Counted from the stretch's first letter, positions 55,001 to 61,873 are shown. The stretch is DNA of 64,000 nucleotides from Verrucomicrobiota bacterium (GCA_024233345.1 JACKPT010000002.1:186001-250000); one strand, 5' to 3'. Notes: a model not told the origin generated them from the letters alone. A program made the numbers and translations.

Positions 55001-55529
55001 GCGGATCTACGGGGGACGCATGTTTACAAACCCGGACGCGGTCTTTACCGAGGAGATGCTGAAGCCGGAACTGCAGGACCTCGCCATGTTTGTCGATGCC
55101 ATCGAAAACATATCCGAAGCCCACCGGTGGGTCGCTGAACAATACTTCCGCGATGGTTCCTACGAACGGGCGATTCCCCCCATCCAAGCCCTGCTCCAGA
55201 TCATGGTTCATGGTCATGCCGATGGAAAAACACTGGATGATCCGGAGATTCGCCAACGATTCGACCGCGAGAACATGCTGGCAAGTCCCTGGTATCAGGA
55301 ACGTCTGGCCGCCCGGCAGCAGCGGGGGATCGCCCTCCAGAACAAGATCATTCAGGGCATCGAGGCGTTCCTGGATCAACCGGAATATGAGGGAGAGGGG
55401 CATCGGCTGAATCTTGAACAGCGCCTGGCCAAGGCGCGCGAGCGCCTGTGCTTTGTGGAGGCCCCGGAATTTCTGCAGGCCTTGCGGGGCACGATCGGAG
55501 CCGACCCGTTTTCCCTGGATCAGAGGTGA
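52080..55529 (+). CDS. Probable PPi-dependent phosphoenolpyruvate carboxykinase, or large orphan protein
   Basis: 1149 residues. ATG 52080 with GGAGG 7 bases upstream. No signal peptide or membrane segment, so cytoplasmic. The size and several conserved-looking blocks (ADNYFGYCKKEVKTQISYAANL, EEEHAGGA, a Gly-rich TVSGGGKSEISKPI at about 486-499, and ITGKSPSTTGAGSEG) fit my recollection of PPi-type PEP carboxykinases of Entamoeba and Propionibacterium, which are about 1100-1200 residues and use pyrophosphate instead of GTP/ATP to interconvert oxaloacetate and PEP. The GTP/ATP-PEPCK P-loop (GxxGxGKT/S) is not seen in standard form. The assignment is from memory, not from a search; if wrong it is an uncharacterised large enzyme. 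Confidence 0.55.
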   Translation: MATLNEALGFGTDLTAEDSQRVMIEYTNVKLAALGLPVYGREQDFPFLAVGQFLLSRYQEQLRLLSNYHCPADQRIQAFLDDYLGGNGPIPRLPTQTFVLDRHGLARTLSLPPDADFYDSGIIRSYRTLNGILHNPVNDRRTTQGVFHVAEGGLPVADDKKTVPRIAFARLLAHALNPPAELMRLPFTSTQQVPAEVMVSLLLRPVICPEIPGYLPRKSMEIRFFVPGSMVANLDFVESIFGNAGDPYLPDNNAGLDADHWSGHTGCVILAPHLTQLTKKELGLPCEDDATPRQRRNGMFWRDPDERYNDGSPFKITARDTRGVMVTIIADNYFGYCKKEVKTQISYAANLYGLCEEEHAGGARVFPRYDLGEAFRMHSLIPDNGQTFAEVVEHYGSLMDLRPEGYGVDKTYPRIVYLPEDAHITLDTQKIVWIREGEERGLKLLPEHVYVYPSGYKIMMLHPSRESRWRLVGEVAEGTVCHKPCTVSGGGKSEISKPISDAMIDGPVFVADLKRDFDLVDEIINKDYSTRFRIPRENHTSRSILSPKRTLGSVIKLLTPSSENSQEFNQWLAGIPQSVKDLVFIVKRYHKADWGEEWRNRFSVDTINGKPGYELRYRNHKINTRYVRVGYTDDGSWRIFGVRKDYIPSQKLSIEDDITASVVVPSRVLPNLEPGFSYPSAKLIENCEFRFFQRPDDAIVRGYDRKTEADMARSNNFFCNYEPLDHAAGKEIVEDAIRFGQFTPVMQEMLQRFAAADRPDYVVTPAHPRIVDGKPTKNPRYLQNRPDLETPMAWYLADVACRLYRKIPLDQPVPNPVHAVLPGRRNNPPEGHVRALSCFNPIHYMELPELFMEFIASITGKSPSTTGAGSEGALTKGPFNALLPVHDLNNALISMILTGYDAFITSAGCVGPKYRVDHDVSLVVPELWARMSPEERTPRALIAQGCLEPVTDFTYEGRTIPASLLGYRMTARFMRIYGGRMFTNPDAVFTEEMLKPELQDLAMFVDAIENISEAHRWVAEQYFRDGSYERAIPPIQALLQIMVHGHADGKTLDDPEIRQRFDRENMLASPWYQERLAARQQRGIALQNKIIQGIEAFLDQPEYEGEGHRLNLEQRLAKARERLCFVEAPEFLQALRGTIGADPFSLDQR

Positions 55530-55552
55530 GCGAGAATGATCCGGCTCCCCGC

Positions 55553-55581
55553 TTGACAGACCCCATAAATCCGCACATTCT
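55553..55581 (+). promoter_or_regulatory. Promoter of tRNA-Thr
   Basis: Consensus TTGACA at 55553-55558, a 17-base spacer, then CATTCT at 55576-55581 as a weak -10. The tRNA begins 22 bases later. Confidence 0.5.
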
Positions 55582-55602
55582 CCTCGCTTGCGTCGCGCTG
55601 AG

Positions 55603-55678
55603 GCCAACGTAGCTCAGCTGGTAGAGCAGCTCACTCGTAATGAGCAGGTCACCGGTTCGAATCCGGTCGTTGGCTCCA
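55603..55678 (+). tRNA. tRNA-Thr, anticodon CGT
   Basis: 76 bases with encoded CCA. Acceptor stem GCCAACG/CGTTGGC is perfect; D arm AGCTCAGCTGGTAGAGC, anticodon arm GCTCACTCGTAATGAGC with anticodon CGT, T arm ACCGGTTCGAATCCGGT. CGT reads ACG threonine codons. Its gene is followed 27 bases later by the HTH-EIIA gene. Confidence 0.97.
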
Positions 55679-55705
55679 CGCCTTGTCGCGGAATGCAGGA
55701 CCCCG

Positions 55706-56431
55706 ATGCCCCATACTTTGTTCAGTACCAAGGAAGTCGCCGATTATCTTCATCTCAGCGAAGAGGATATTGAGCTGCTGGTCCGCCGCCGGGAAATTCC
55801 ATTCCAGGCCATGGGAGACCGCATCATGTTTCGCCGGGCCGATGTCGATCAATGGGCCTCCCAGCGCTTGCTGGGCATGACCGACAAGCGATTGGCGGAC
55901 TTTCACCGCCGCACCTCGGAAAAACTTCACAGCCTCTCCAAGGACCATGCGATCATCAGTGAGTTGATGCATCCGGCATCCTTTGAACCCGCCCTGAGGT
56001 GCCGGACGAAATCCTCGGTCATGCGCAGTATGGTCGACCTCGCGGATGCGACCGGTAAACTGTATATGAAGGAGGACCTGCAGGAGAGTCTGGAGGCCCG
56101 GGAGAAACTTTGTTCCACCGCACTCGCCGGGGGCATTGCTTTGTTACACCCCCAAAACCATGTGCCGTATATGTTCGAGGATTCGTTCCTGGTCGCCGGA
56201 CGCTCCATCCAACCAATTCCCTTTGGCGCCCCGGACGGGTTGACCACCGATATCTTTTTCCTCATCTGTTGCCAGAATGACCGGCTGCATCTTCATGTCC
56301 TCGCCCGGCTCTGCATGATCTGCTATCATACCCCGTTGCTTCTGGAGTTGCGGGAGGCGGAAGAGGATGCAGATGCGCTCTATCAACTCGTTTGTGAGCG
56401 CGAACAGGATGTGATCCGATCCCTGGCGTGA
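55706..56431 (+). CDS. HTH (excisionase-type) - PTS EIIA domain fusion protein
   Basis: 241 residues from ATG 55706 (longer reading would run back into the tRNA). Residues 5-52 (FSTKEVADYLHLSEEDIELLVRRREIPFQAMGDRIMFRRADVDQW) form a MerR/excisionase-type DNA-binding domain. Residues about 95-240 form a type-2 PTS EIIA domain of the PtsN/fructose kind, with active-site His148 in GIALLHPQNH and the downstream DIFFLICCQNDRLHLHVLARL. A DNA-binding domain joined to EIIA suggests a phosphorylation-responsive regulator. No PTS transporter genes are nearby. Confidence 0.78.
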   Translation: MPHTLFSTKEVADYLHLSEEDIELLVRRREIPFQAMGDRIMFRRADVDQWASQRLLGMTDKRLADFHRRTSEKLHSLSKDHAIISELMHPASFEPALRCRTKSSVMRSMVDLADATGKLYMKEDLQESLEAREKLCSTALAGGIALLHPQNHVPYMFEDSFLVAGRSIQPIPFGAPDGLTTDIFFLICCQNDRLHLHVLARLCMICYHTPLLLELREAEEDADALYQLVCEREQDVIRSLA

Positions 56432-56434
56432 GAA

Positions 56435-57193
56435 TCAAACGTCTTTCCAGTCCGATGCAAACCGGGGCAGCGCCGAATAGTTCGTGAGGTCGAACCAGAT
56501 CGGTGTCAGGGAGACACAGTCCGCTTCCAGCGCCTGGACATCGGTATCGCTCTGACCCTTCTCCAGTTCCATCTCGCCATCCATCCAGTAGTACACATTG
56601 CCGCGAGGGTCCATGCGGCGATGAAAAACCTCGGTGAACCGGGACCGTCCCATCCGGGTGACCCGGTACCCCTTCACATCGGGCAGGGGAAGGTTCGGGA
56701 CGTTCACATTGAGTAGCGTTTCGTCGGGCAGCCCGTTTTGCAATACCCGTTCCGCCACCACCCGCGCTACCTGCGCCGCCGTCGCCCAAACCGGATCCCG
56801 AAAGGTGTTGATCGAAACCGCAATACTGGGGATGCCGAGGATCGTACCTTCGGTCGCTCCGGAAACCGTACCGGAATAGATCACGGAAATACCCGCGTTG
56901 GGCCCGAGGTTGATCCCGCTGACCACCAGGTCCGGCCGCCGCTCCATCAGCCCGTACACCGCCAGCTTCACGCAATCCGCCGGGGTCCCGGAAATCGCAT
57001 AGCTCTGAGCCGCTCCGGCAAGTTCAACCGGGCGGCATTTGATGGGGTCGGAGATGGTGATGGCATGCCCCACCGCACTTCGCTCACCATCCGGCGCCGC
57101 CACCGTAATGGTTCCCAGGTCCTTCAACGCATCCACCAACGCGGCAATACCCGGCGCATGGATCCCATCATCATTACAAATCAGTAGGTGCAT
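56435..57193 (-). CDS. surE: 5'/3'-nucleotidase SurE
   Basis: 252 residues from ATG 57193. Survival protein E family: hydrolyses nucleoside monophosphates with a divalent metal. Motifs intact: CNDDGIHAPG (Asp-Asp near residue 8), PDGERSAVGHAIT (Ser), and VSGINLGPNAGISVIYSGTVSGA (Asn). The 3' end converges on the HTH-EIIA gene with 3 bases between the stops. An in-frame start at 57211 is possible but less likely. Confidence 0.92.
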   Translation of the reverse strand: MHLLICNDDGIHAPGIAALVDALKDLGTITVAAPDGERSAVGHAITISDPIKCRPVELAGAAQSYAISGTPADCVKLAVYGLMERRPDLVVSGINLGPNAGISVIYSGTVSGATEGTILGIPSIAVSINTFRDPVWATAAQVARVVAERVLQNGLPDETLLNVNVPNLPLPDVKGYRVTRMGRSRFTEVFHRRMDPRGNVYYWMDGEMELEKGQSDTDVQALEADCVSLTPIWFDLTNYSALPRFASDWKDV

Positions 57194-57542
57194 AGGCCGA
57201 TACTGTTGCACGGGCGGGAAAGAAGCTCAAGTGGACAATCCAGCATAACCACTAGCCTGAGAGTGCGCGTCTAACGCGTTGCCTAAAGGCACTTACTCAG
57301 AGAAAACAAAATCATACGCCATGCCCTTGTATGTACGTGGGCCTATTGTAGAGGCTGATATGCAGCGAGTATACGAAAACCACGAATCGCGGCGCAGTAA
57401 ATGACTGTTTGGGTTGGGTTGGTCTGAATGCCCACGGATCTTGCGGATCGCACGGATGAGGATTGGAGTGGGATGGGGCCGGACGAGTTTATTCTGCCCA
57501 CAAATTTCACAAGAGGAAAAGAAAGAGGAAAGGAAGAGGAAA
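57194..57542. other. Non-coding flank left of the RAYT element
   Basis: No convincing gene. A short palindrome TGCCTAAAGGCA lies at 57280-57291. Purine-rich repeats (GAGGAAA-type, 57513-57545) lead into the left inverted repeat. The bases from 57425 to 57505 have a compositional style different from the genes around and may be a remnant of an older mobile element. Confidence 0.4.
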
Positions 57543-57555
57543 GGGACAGGTAATT
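57543..57555 (+). repeat. Left inverted repeat of the RAYT element
   Basis: GGGACAGGTAATT, exact inverse of the sequence at 58825-58837. Confidence 0.75.
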
Positions 57556-57691
57556 TCTTCAACCCCATAACCAATTAACCGATAAGGAGTAGCGACCAGG
57601 AATGGTATTCAGGCGAAACTTTTATCCGAAAAAAAGCATATCTCGTTTCCTTGTGGATATAGGGCATGGGGCCCTGGGAAAGGAAACGACG

Positions 57692-58597
57692 ATGAGACAA
57701 CCACGAATCAAGCTCGAAGGACAGCCAGCCTGGTACCATTGCTACAACCGGACTGCGGGGACCAGGAACGACCGGCCCTTTGGCTCGGTGGAGAAGGAAC
57801 AATTTGTCCGAATCCTCCACCGGGTCTGTGTGCTGTATACGGTCGACGTGATCGCCTATCAGGTGATGTCCAATCACTATCACCTGGTCGTTCGTACTCC
57901 CGCCGAACAACCCGACCCCGAGGAGGTCTGCCGCCGCTACAATGACTTTCATGGCGGCAAGCGAACCCTGAAGCCGGGGAGCAAGGCCTGTCGTCAATGG
58001 CAGGCACGGTGCCGGGACATCAGTTGGTTCATGCGGCATCTCCAGCAGCTCTTCACTTGCTGGTTCAATCGAACCCGGAAGGTTCGGCGGCGAGGTGCCT
58101 TGTGGGCCGGTCGCTTCAAACATACCCTGCTCGAGTCCGGCCTTGCAGTATGGCGGTGCTGGGCCTATATCGAAAACAATCCGGTGCGAGCAGGTATGGT
58201 CCGCCGGGTCGCCGACTACCGCTTCTGCTCCCACGGAATGTGGTGCCAGTCCGGACGTCACCCCTTCGCTGACTGCGTCACTCAACACGCCCTGCCCATG
58301 CTCGCCCACCTGTTCAACTTCAAGAACCTCGCCGAACTCAAGGCGCAGATGGATACGGTGTTGCTGGAGAAATCCGGTGCTGGGTCGGAACCCTCCGGCT
58401 TCACCACGGACGTTGGCCGCCGGGTTCGCCACTGGACCGACGGCCTTGTCATCGGCTCCCGCATCTTCCTGAGTGAGGTCATGGCCAGCTACAAGCCCAC
58501 AGCAACCCTGGCCCGCCATCGCATCGCAAGGGCGAACGAAACCGCTGACGGCGACCTCTGCGCCTGGCGCCGAGTCAGGGAATCGGTCGCCGGTTAA
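57692..58597 (+). CDS. REP-associated tyrosine transposase (RAYT, Y1/HUH family)
   Basis: 301 residues from ATG 57692, where the family's usual start (RQPRIKLEGQPAWYHCYNRT) appears; ATG 57602 is an in-frame alternative. The HUH motif is HYHLVV, near residues 66-71, with preceding VIAYQVMSN; a Tyr nucleophile candidate lies near the conserved YIENNPVRAGMV segment, in which Pro-Val-Arg-Ala is the RAYT hallmark. Such enzymes nick single-stranded palindromic DNA and move short REP-type repeats. Inverted repeats flank the gene, and it has an unusual C-terminal extension of about 100 residues past the core. Confidence 0.88.
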   Translation: MRQPRIKLEGQPAWYHCYNRTAGTRNDRPFGSVEKEQFVRILHRVCVLYTVDVIAYQVMSNHYHLVVRTPAEQPDPEEVCRRYNDFHGGKRTLKPGSKACRQWQARCRDISWFMRHLQQLFTCWFNRTRKVRRRGALWAGRFKHTLLESGLAVWRCWAYIENNPVRAGMVRRVADYRFCSHGMWCQSGRHPFADCVTQHALPMLAHLFNFKNLAELKAQMDTVLLEKSGAGSEPSGFTTDVGRRVRHWTDGLVIGSRIFLSEVMASYKPTATLARHRIARANETADGDLCAWRRVRESVAG

Positions 58598-58824
58598 TCC
58601 CGGAACCCCACCGGCCAATTCAAGAAATTCCACCTCGGCAAGATCCGAGGAGTGCAGGGGTCTGCCCACGAAGCATAATTTTGGCTCATGGAGCGCGGTC
58701 AACACTCAAGTGGACGCCGAAATCAGCCTCAATGCGGCGGCGATGTCCCGAAAAATTAGACGAACATCGCTGGCTCAGCGATTCCCACGACGGCTTTGCG
58801 CAGGATTCGGTCTTTCGACCCACT
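58598..58824. other. Non-coding right part of the RAYT element
   Basis: Between the transposase stop and the right inverted repeat. No gene on its own; the leftward cassette reading frame from 59088 runs into it as far as 58756 and is therefore out of its original context there. Confidence 0.4.
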
Positions 58825-59088
58825 AATTACCTGTCCCCTTTTTCCTTCTCGCCACCGTGGACTTGCCAGTAACATCACCGCGTTTGCATAGCACAAGCTC
58901 TCGAGAGGCCCGAGTGCTTCGGTTGTATCTCCGCTTCGTATGGCCTGCATTGCGGTCATTGCTTGTGATAGCGTCCCAAGTGAAAGTACTGTTAATCGAT
59001 CTTTTGTACGCTTTACGCCAAGGACGTAGGAACCAAACAGCATAACTCCAACGAATGCTGTAATGATAATTAGACGCGTTGTTTTCAT
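58756..59088 (-). CDS. Truncated integron cassette gene, small membrane protein
   Basis: 110 residues as read. It starts 5 bases after the attC1 core (GTTCGCT), with an N-terminal hydrophobic segment (LIIITAFVGVMLFGSYVLGV, about 6-25) and a helical region to about residue 80 (TALGPL to VMLLAS). From about residue 81 the frame crosses the right inverted repeat and the RAYT element, so the last ~30 residues are probably not native. The natural 3' end and its attC are missing on this side. Interpreted as the oldest cassette of the array, cut by the RAYT insertion. Confidence 0.5.
   Translation of the reverse strand: MKTTRLIIITAFVGVMLFGSYVLGVKRTKDRLTVLSLGTLSQAMTAMQAIRSGDTTEALGPLESLCYANAVMLLASPRWREGKRGQVISGSKDRILRKAVVGIAEPAMFV
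58825..58837 (-). repeat. Right inverted repeat of the RAYT element
   Basis: AATTACCTGTCCC, exact inverse of 57543-57555. It lies inside the leftward frame that starts at 59088. Confidence 0.75.
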
Positions 59089-59093
59089 AATTT

Positions 59094-59169
59094 AGCGAAC
59101 GTCCGGCCTAACCCGACGATGGCCCGCGTCCGCGCGGGTCATCGGTAGGGTTCAGGCCGTTGTTCTGCC
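59094..59169 (-). repeat. attC1, integron recombination site
   Basis: Minus strand: left box GGCAGAAC, stem arms GGCCTGAACCC and GGGTTAGGCC with one extrahelical G, right core GTTCGCT. The left box is complementary to the opening bases GTTCTGCC of the same cassette (at 59561-59568). Belongs to the cassette coding for the 148-residue protein. Confidence 0.85.
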
Positions 59170-59554
59170 TCCGATATGGTTTCAACTGGATACCTCTGTA
59201 GTAGTACGGGAAGGTCTCTGGAGCATCCGTAGGAATGCTGAGGACAAGCAAGCCGAGGTGGTACACCCCGATCTTGATCTCGTCCTCGATCTCGTGCAGG
59301 GAGTACTCCTCAATCAGTTCAGCGCGCACGCGCTCAACATACTCCCGGTACGCCGAATCACTGCATGGGTTCTCTCGGCCGACGAGCGACCATGCTGATT
59401 CATCCACTGACGCCTGCACGTGTCGACGCAGCGTGGGCAAGTACGCCTCCCCGGCATCGGGTGGCCACTGCGCGATTGGCTTTAGCCACTTCACGAATAC
59501 GCGATGCCCGCTACGTCGGATTCGATATGGCTTCCCCTGGAATAAGCTCTTCAT
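59108..59554 (-). CDS. Cassette-encoded protein of unknown function
   Basis: 148 residues. The ATG is 11 bases after the attC2 core, as usual in cassettes, without a clear ribosome-binding site. Soluble, no signal peptide; Arg- and Tyr-rich, with an acidic helical middle (YVERVRAELIEEYSLHEIEDEIKIGVYHLGLLV). The last ~20 residues (from RRQNNGLNPTDD) are translated from attC1 and probably carry no function. No domain recognised. Confidence 0.65.
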   Translation of the reverse strand: MKSLFQGKPYRIRRSGHRVFVKWLKPIAQWPPDAGEAYLPTLRRHVQASVDESAWSLVGRENPCSDSAYREYVERVRAELIEEYSLHEIEDEIKIGVYHLGLLVLSIPTDAPETFPYYYRGIQLKPYRRQNNGLNPTDDPRGRGPSSG

Positions 59555-59560
59555 CTTTCA

Positions 59561-59632
59561 GGCAGAACGTTACGCCTCACCGGACGGCGAGCCCGTCGCG
59601 GGTGAGCCGTACGGTGGAGGCGGTTGTTGGCT
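59561..59632 (-). repeat. attC2, integron recombination site
   Basis: Minus strand: left box AGCCAAC, right core GTTCTGCC; a central palindrome of CG-rich sequence very like that of attC7 (ACGGCTCACCCG near the middle). Its left box matches the cassette opening GTTGGCC (at attC3) in six of seven bases. Confidence 0.85.
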
Positions 59633-59760
59633 GCTCTTTCTGAATCGATTATAATCCCCGCAATACTTACGCATCAGGTACCCACGACTAGCAGGGCGTC
59701 CACCACGGCCTAGTTCGGCATTTACCGGGTGCTGGTTCGAATCCCTGAAATTCCCTACAA

Positions 59761-60132
59761 TCATAATCGGCAAAGCAGGCCTAACCAACCGCCAAGTACC
59801 CCGCCAATAGAAAAGGCCGTAAGGTATAGAAGCTTGGCAGCAACACTGATGGGAGCTTCCTTTGTCTTGGGAGTTGCCATCCTTTCAAAGATCTGTGCTC
59901 CGATGAAAAAGGGAAGCGCTGTCCAAATGGCGATCACTGTAAGACACGCCAACGCTGGCATCAGCCCCCCGCCAATTGGATTCCCCCTGATCCCATCTCG
60001 TGGTTCCCACACAAAGTTCCAAGTGGCCGGAACTAAGGTTGTGAAGAACCATTGCGCCGTGGCACAATAGTAGAATCCGTACGTGGCGACTATTGCGGCG
60101 ATCACGATCAGCGTCGATACGTTTTTCCGCAT
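59761..60132 (-). CDS. Cassette-encoded membrane protein of unknown function
   Basis: 123 residues from ATG 60132, with GGAG 8 bases upstream. Four hydrophobic segments: about 4-27, 49-68, 76-90 and 97-115, the last ending in GGVLGGWLGLLCRL. A small integral membrane protein; no family recognised. The attC2 site lies 129 bases after the stop, the longest tail in the array. The tail contains a second short frame of doubtful value. Confidence 0.65.
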   Translation of the reverse strand: MRKNVSTLIVIAAIVATYGFYYCATAQWFFTTLVPATWNFVWEPRDGIRGNPIGGGLMPALACLTVIAIWTALPFFIGAQIFERMATPKTKEAPISVAAKLLYLTAFSIGGVLGGWLGLLCRL

Positions 60133-60163
60133 GAAGCATTCTCCTCTATTCCCTTGCATGACC

Positions 60164-60227
60164 GGCCAACGTTCAGCCTTAAGGGCCGCGAGCCTGTGAG
60201 TGGTGCCTTGGAGGCTGTTGTTCTGCC
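60164..60227 (-). repeat. attC3, integron recombination site
   Basis: Minus strand: left box GGCAGAAC, right core GTTGGCC. The left box is fully complementary to the opening GTTCTGC of its own cassette (at attC4). Confidence 0.85.
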
Positions 60228-60233
60228 TCGTTT

Positions 60234-60644
60234 TCATTTAAATATGTCGGTTGGAACTATAGCTAAAGTGTCTTTGGAGATCGGACAGAGAAACCAATCT
60301 TCGAATGGAAACTCTGCCACAAATTGCTTCATGCTTAAATTTGGACCCAGGTTGCAGGTAATAGGCTTGTTTTTCAATTCCTGCCGATACCGGACCTTGA
60401 ACTGTTTTGGGACAATGATCCGAATTCCGTGCCCCTTTGGGTCGCCCTCTTTTGCACGCCGCACTGCAAGGTCAAACACTGCCTCGTGAGGCTCCTGCTT
60501 CACCTCGATCCTGCCGATTCTGATCTCGCCTGATGCTACTTCGAAAAGCTGCCGGTTCTCATGAAGTCGCTCGACCGTGAAGGTAGGGGCTTGCCCACAT
60601 GATGCGAGCAATATCGCGACTAGAAGCAGAGTTCCTCTTTTCAT
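60234..60644 (-). CDS. Cassette-encoded lipoprotein of unknown function
   Basis: 136 residues from ATG 60644. Signal peptide with lipobox LLASC (Cys16). The mature part is a small beta-rich domain (RIGRIEVKQEPHEAVFDLAVRR; GIRIIVPKQFKVRYRQEL). No family recognised. The gene starts 15 bases after the attC4 core and stops 6 bases before attC3, the compact form of a typical cassette. Confidence 0.7.
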   Translation of the reverse strand: MKRGTLLLVAILLASCGQAPTFTVERLHENRQLFEVASGEIRIGRIEVKQEPHEAVFDLAVRRAKEGDPKGHGIRIIVPKQFKVRYRQELKNKPITCNLGPNLSMKQFVAEFPFEDWFLCPISKDTLAIVPTDIFK

Positions 60645-60653
60645 CAATTATTT

Positions 60654-60715
60654 GCAGAACGACAAGCCTCAGGGGCTCCCGCTTCGGGAGTCCTCCTGGA
60701 GGCGCATGTTAGCCG
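60654..60715 (-). repeat. attC4, integron recombination site
   Basis: Minus strand: left box CGGCTAAC, right core GTTCTGC. Stem GCCTCCAGG/CCTGAGGC with an extra base on one arm; the terminal loop lies in CTCCCGAAGCGGGAG. The left box perfectly matches the cassette opening GTTAGCCG (at attC5). Confidence 0.88.
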
Positions 60716-61256
60716 TCTTTTTTAATGGGAGTATTTCTTTCAACATACTCAAAAGTTGCTTTGCTTCTTCAGTTCTAGAGTCGAAGCCCATGAAAGTCGT
60801 CAGATTGGGGTGCGGCCCGCACTCTAATGTGAAGTTATTGCATTTGAAGCAAATGCTTGTTTCCCAGAGAAGTGTATCATCCTTCATAAATCGTAGCCCA
60901 TATGCAGGATCGTGGCAAAGAGCCTGAATCATTGGGTCGAATACTTGCTGGCTCCAAAGGCTGGAAATCTTTTCGGCTTGGGTACCATCCACGGTTCGTG
61001 AGTCATTTATTGCGAAGAATCTTTCGTATGGGGCTATGTAGAGTCCGTTTGTCGCAGGCTTTTGCCAATCATCTTGAAGCAGCAAAATCTCCACTTTATC
61101 GGCCTGCAAGACCTTGTAGCGGATATCGATTGCCTTGGATGTTGATAAGCCCAGCCCGACGCATCGCACTATCGGTTGCCAGTAAATTGCACCGACAATT
61201 CCAAGTGCAATTGAAAATGCCCCAATCACGGCGAGTGTTGTTCTGATGTATTTCAT
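60669..61256 (-). CDS. Cassette-encoded membrane-anchored protein of unknown function
   Basis: 195 residues. N-terminal hydrophobic segment (TLAVIGAFSIALGIVGAIYW, about 7-26) acts as a signal anchor, and the rest is a soluble domain with several Cys (CHDPAYG, CFKCNN, ECGPHPN) and an acidic helical end. The ATG follows the attC5 core by 4 bases, so its ribosome-binding site is inside attC or absent. About the last 15 residues fall in attC4. No domain recognised. Confidence 0.68.
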   Translation of the reverse strand: MKYIRTTLAVIGAFSIALGIVGAIYWQPIVRCVGLGLSTSKAIDIRYKVLQADKVEILLLQDDWQKPATNGLYIAPYERFFAINDSRTVDGTQAEKISSLWSQQVFDPMIQALCHDPAYGLRFMKDDTLLWETSICFKCNNFTLECGPHPNLTTFMGFDSRTEEAKQLLSMLKEILPLKKTANMRLQEDSRSGSP

Positions 61257-61259
61257 TTT

Positions 61260-61334
61260 CGGCTAACGACCACCATGAGGGGCGCGGTGGCCGCGCAGCG
61301 GGTACCGCGTCCCTCTCAATGGACTTGTTAGCAA
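61260..61334 (-). repeat. attC5, integron recombination site
   Basis: Minus strand: left box TTGCTAAC followed by AA, right core GTTAGCCG. Arms GTCCATTGAGAGGG and CCCCTCATGG are complementary with extrahelical bases, in the asymmetric manner of attC. The left box perfectly matches the cassette opening GTTAGCAA (at attC6). Confidence 0.9.
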
Positions 61335-61336
61335 CA

Positions 61337-61786
61337 TTATTCCTCTTTTGGTTTCGTCGATGTCAGATACCATATCCCATTCTTTATCCCGATGGGCGCC
61401 TGATAGTCAGTCATACCTTCGCCCGGCGACAGCGTTACCTTCAGTAACTTGGCGGGGGTGATGTTTGGCACCAAAATCATATCTTGATATGGGAGACCAG
61501 ATTTCATCATTTCCAGCATTGGGGCAGGTATTTCCTCCACCGATATACTGACGATGTCCTTCTTCAACAGGTCATCGAGCATCTGTTCGTCAATTGTTCT
61601 CAGTTCATCGGGGTAGCCTTCGTTGTACTTTAGGCTCATGAGTCCAGCAAGATCCCCTGCGGCGTGAAACTGTTTGAAACGTGAAATCAGTTCGCTTTCT
61701 GACTTCGGTAGTTGAAAGCTGTCGGCAACTGCCGGCATTAGTGCGTATGCGGTGATCGCAATAATGATGGTAAATAGCTTATTCAT
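61337..61786 (-). CDS. Cassette-encoded secreted protein of unknown function
   Basis: 149 residues from ATG 61786. Signal peptide (LFTIIIAITAYALMPAVADS, about 4-22). The mature part starts with an acidic helical region (SESELISRFKQFHAAGDLAGLMSL) and continues as a small domain (GIKNGIWYLTSTKP). The stop lies 3 bases before attC5. Looks like a small periplasmic protein; no family recognised. Confidence 0.7.
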   Translation of the reverse strand: MNKLFTIIIAITAYALMPAVADSFQLPKSESELISRFKQFHAAGDLAGLMSLKYNEGYPDELRTIDEQMLDDLLKKDIVSISVEEIPAPMLEMMKSGLPYQDMILVPNITPAKLLKVTLSPGEGMTDYQAPIGIKNGIWYLTSTKPKEE

Positions 61787-61800
61787 ATTTCTTCTCTTCT

Positions 61801-61873
61801 TGCTAACGTCAGGGCTGACCGGGCGGTGGGCCGCGGAGCGGGTCACCGGTACGAGTCGAGCCCCTTGTTCGCA
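61801..61873 (-). repeat. attC6, integron recombination site
   Basis: Minus strand: left box TGCGAAC, right core GTTAGCAA. The left box is fully complementary to the cassette opening GTTCGCA (at attC7). Confidence 0.88.

Larger units (their letters stand above)
57543..58837 (+). mobile_element. RAYT element bounded by 13-bp inverted repeats
   Basis: GGGACAGGTAATT at 57543-57555 and its exact complement AATTACCTGTCCC at 58825-58837 bracket a REP-associated tyrosine transposase gene. The flanking bases (GAGGAAAGG and the complement of CCTTTTTCC) extend the similarity imperfectly. The right end abuts the truncated cassette gene at 58846-59088. Confidence 0.7.

Noticed and set aside
57268..57275. 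GTCTAAC, a lone match to an attC left box near surE
   Set aside because: The box has no partner arm or stem within attC distance, and it does not match the opening of the interrupted cassette (expected AGCGAAC).
57293..57574. Leftward 93-residue reading frame between surE and the RAYT gene
   Set aside because: Its start lies in the element's inverted repeat, composition is unlike neighbouring genes, and there is no ribosome-binding site or recognisable domain. It might hold the lost tail of the interrupted cassette gene, but I see no evidence.
59725..59760. GGTTCGAATCCC in the tail of a cassette, resembling a tRNA T arm
   Set aside because: Stem pairing fails beyond two bases and no acceptor, D or anticodon arms can be formed around it.
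59570..59788. Second small leftward frame in the cassette upstream of attC2
   Set aside because: Most of it is translated attC sequence and there is no ribosome-binding site; the 123-residue membrane protein accounts for the cassette.
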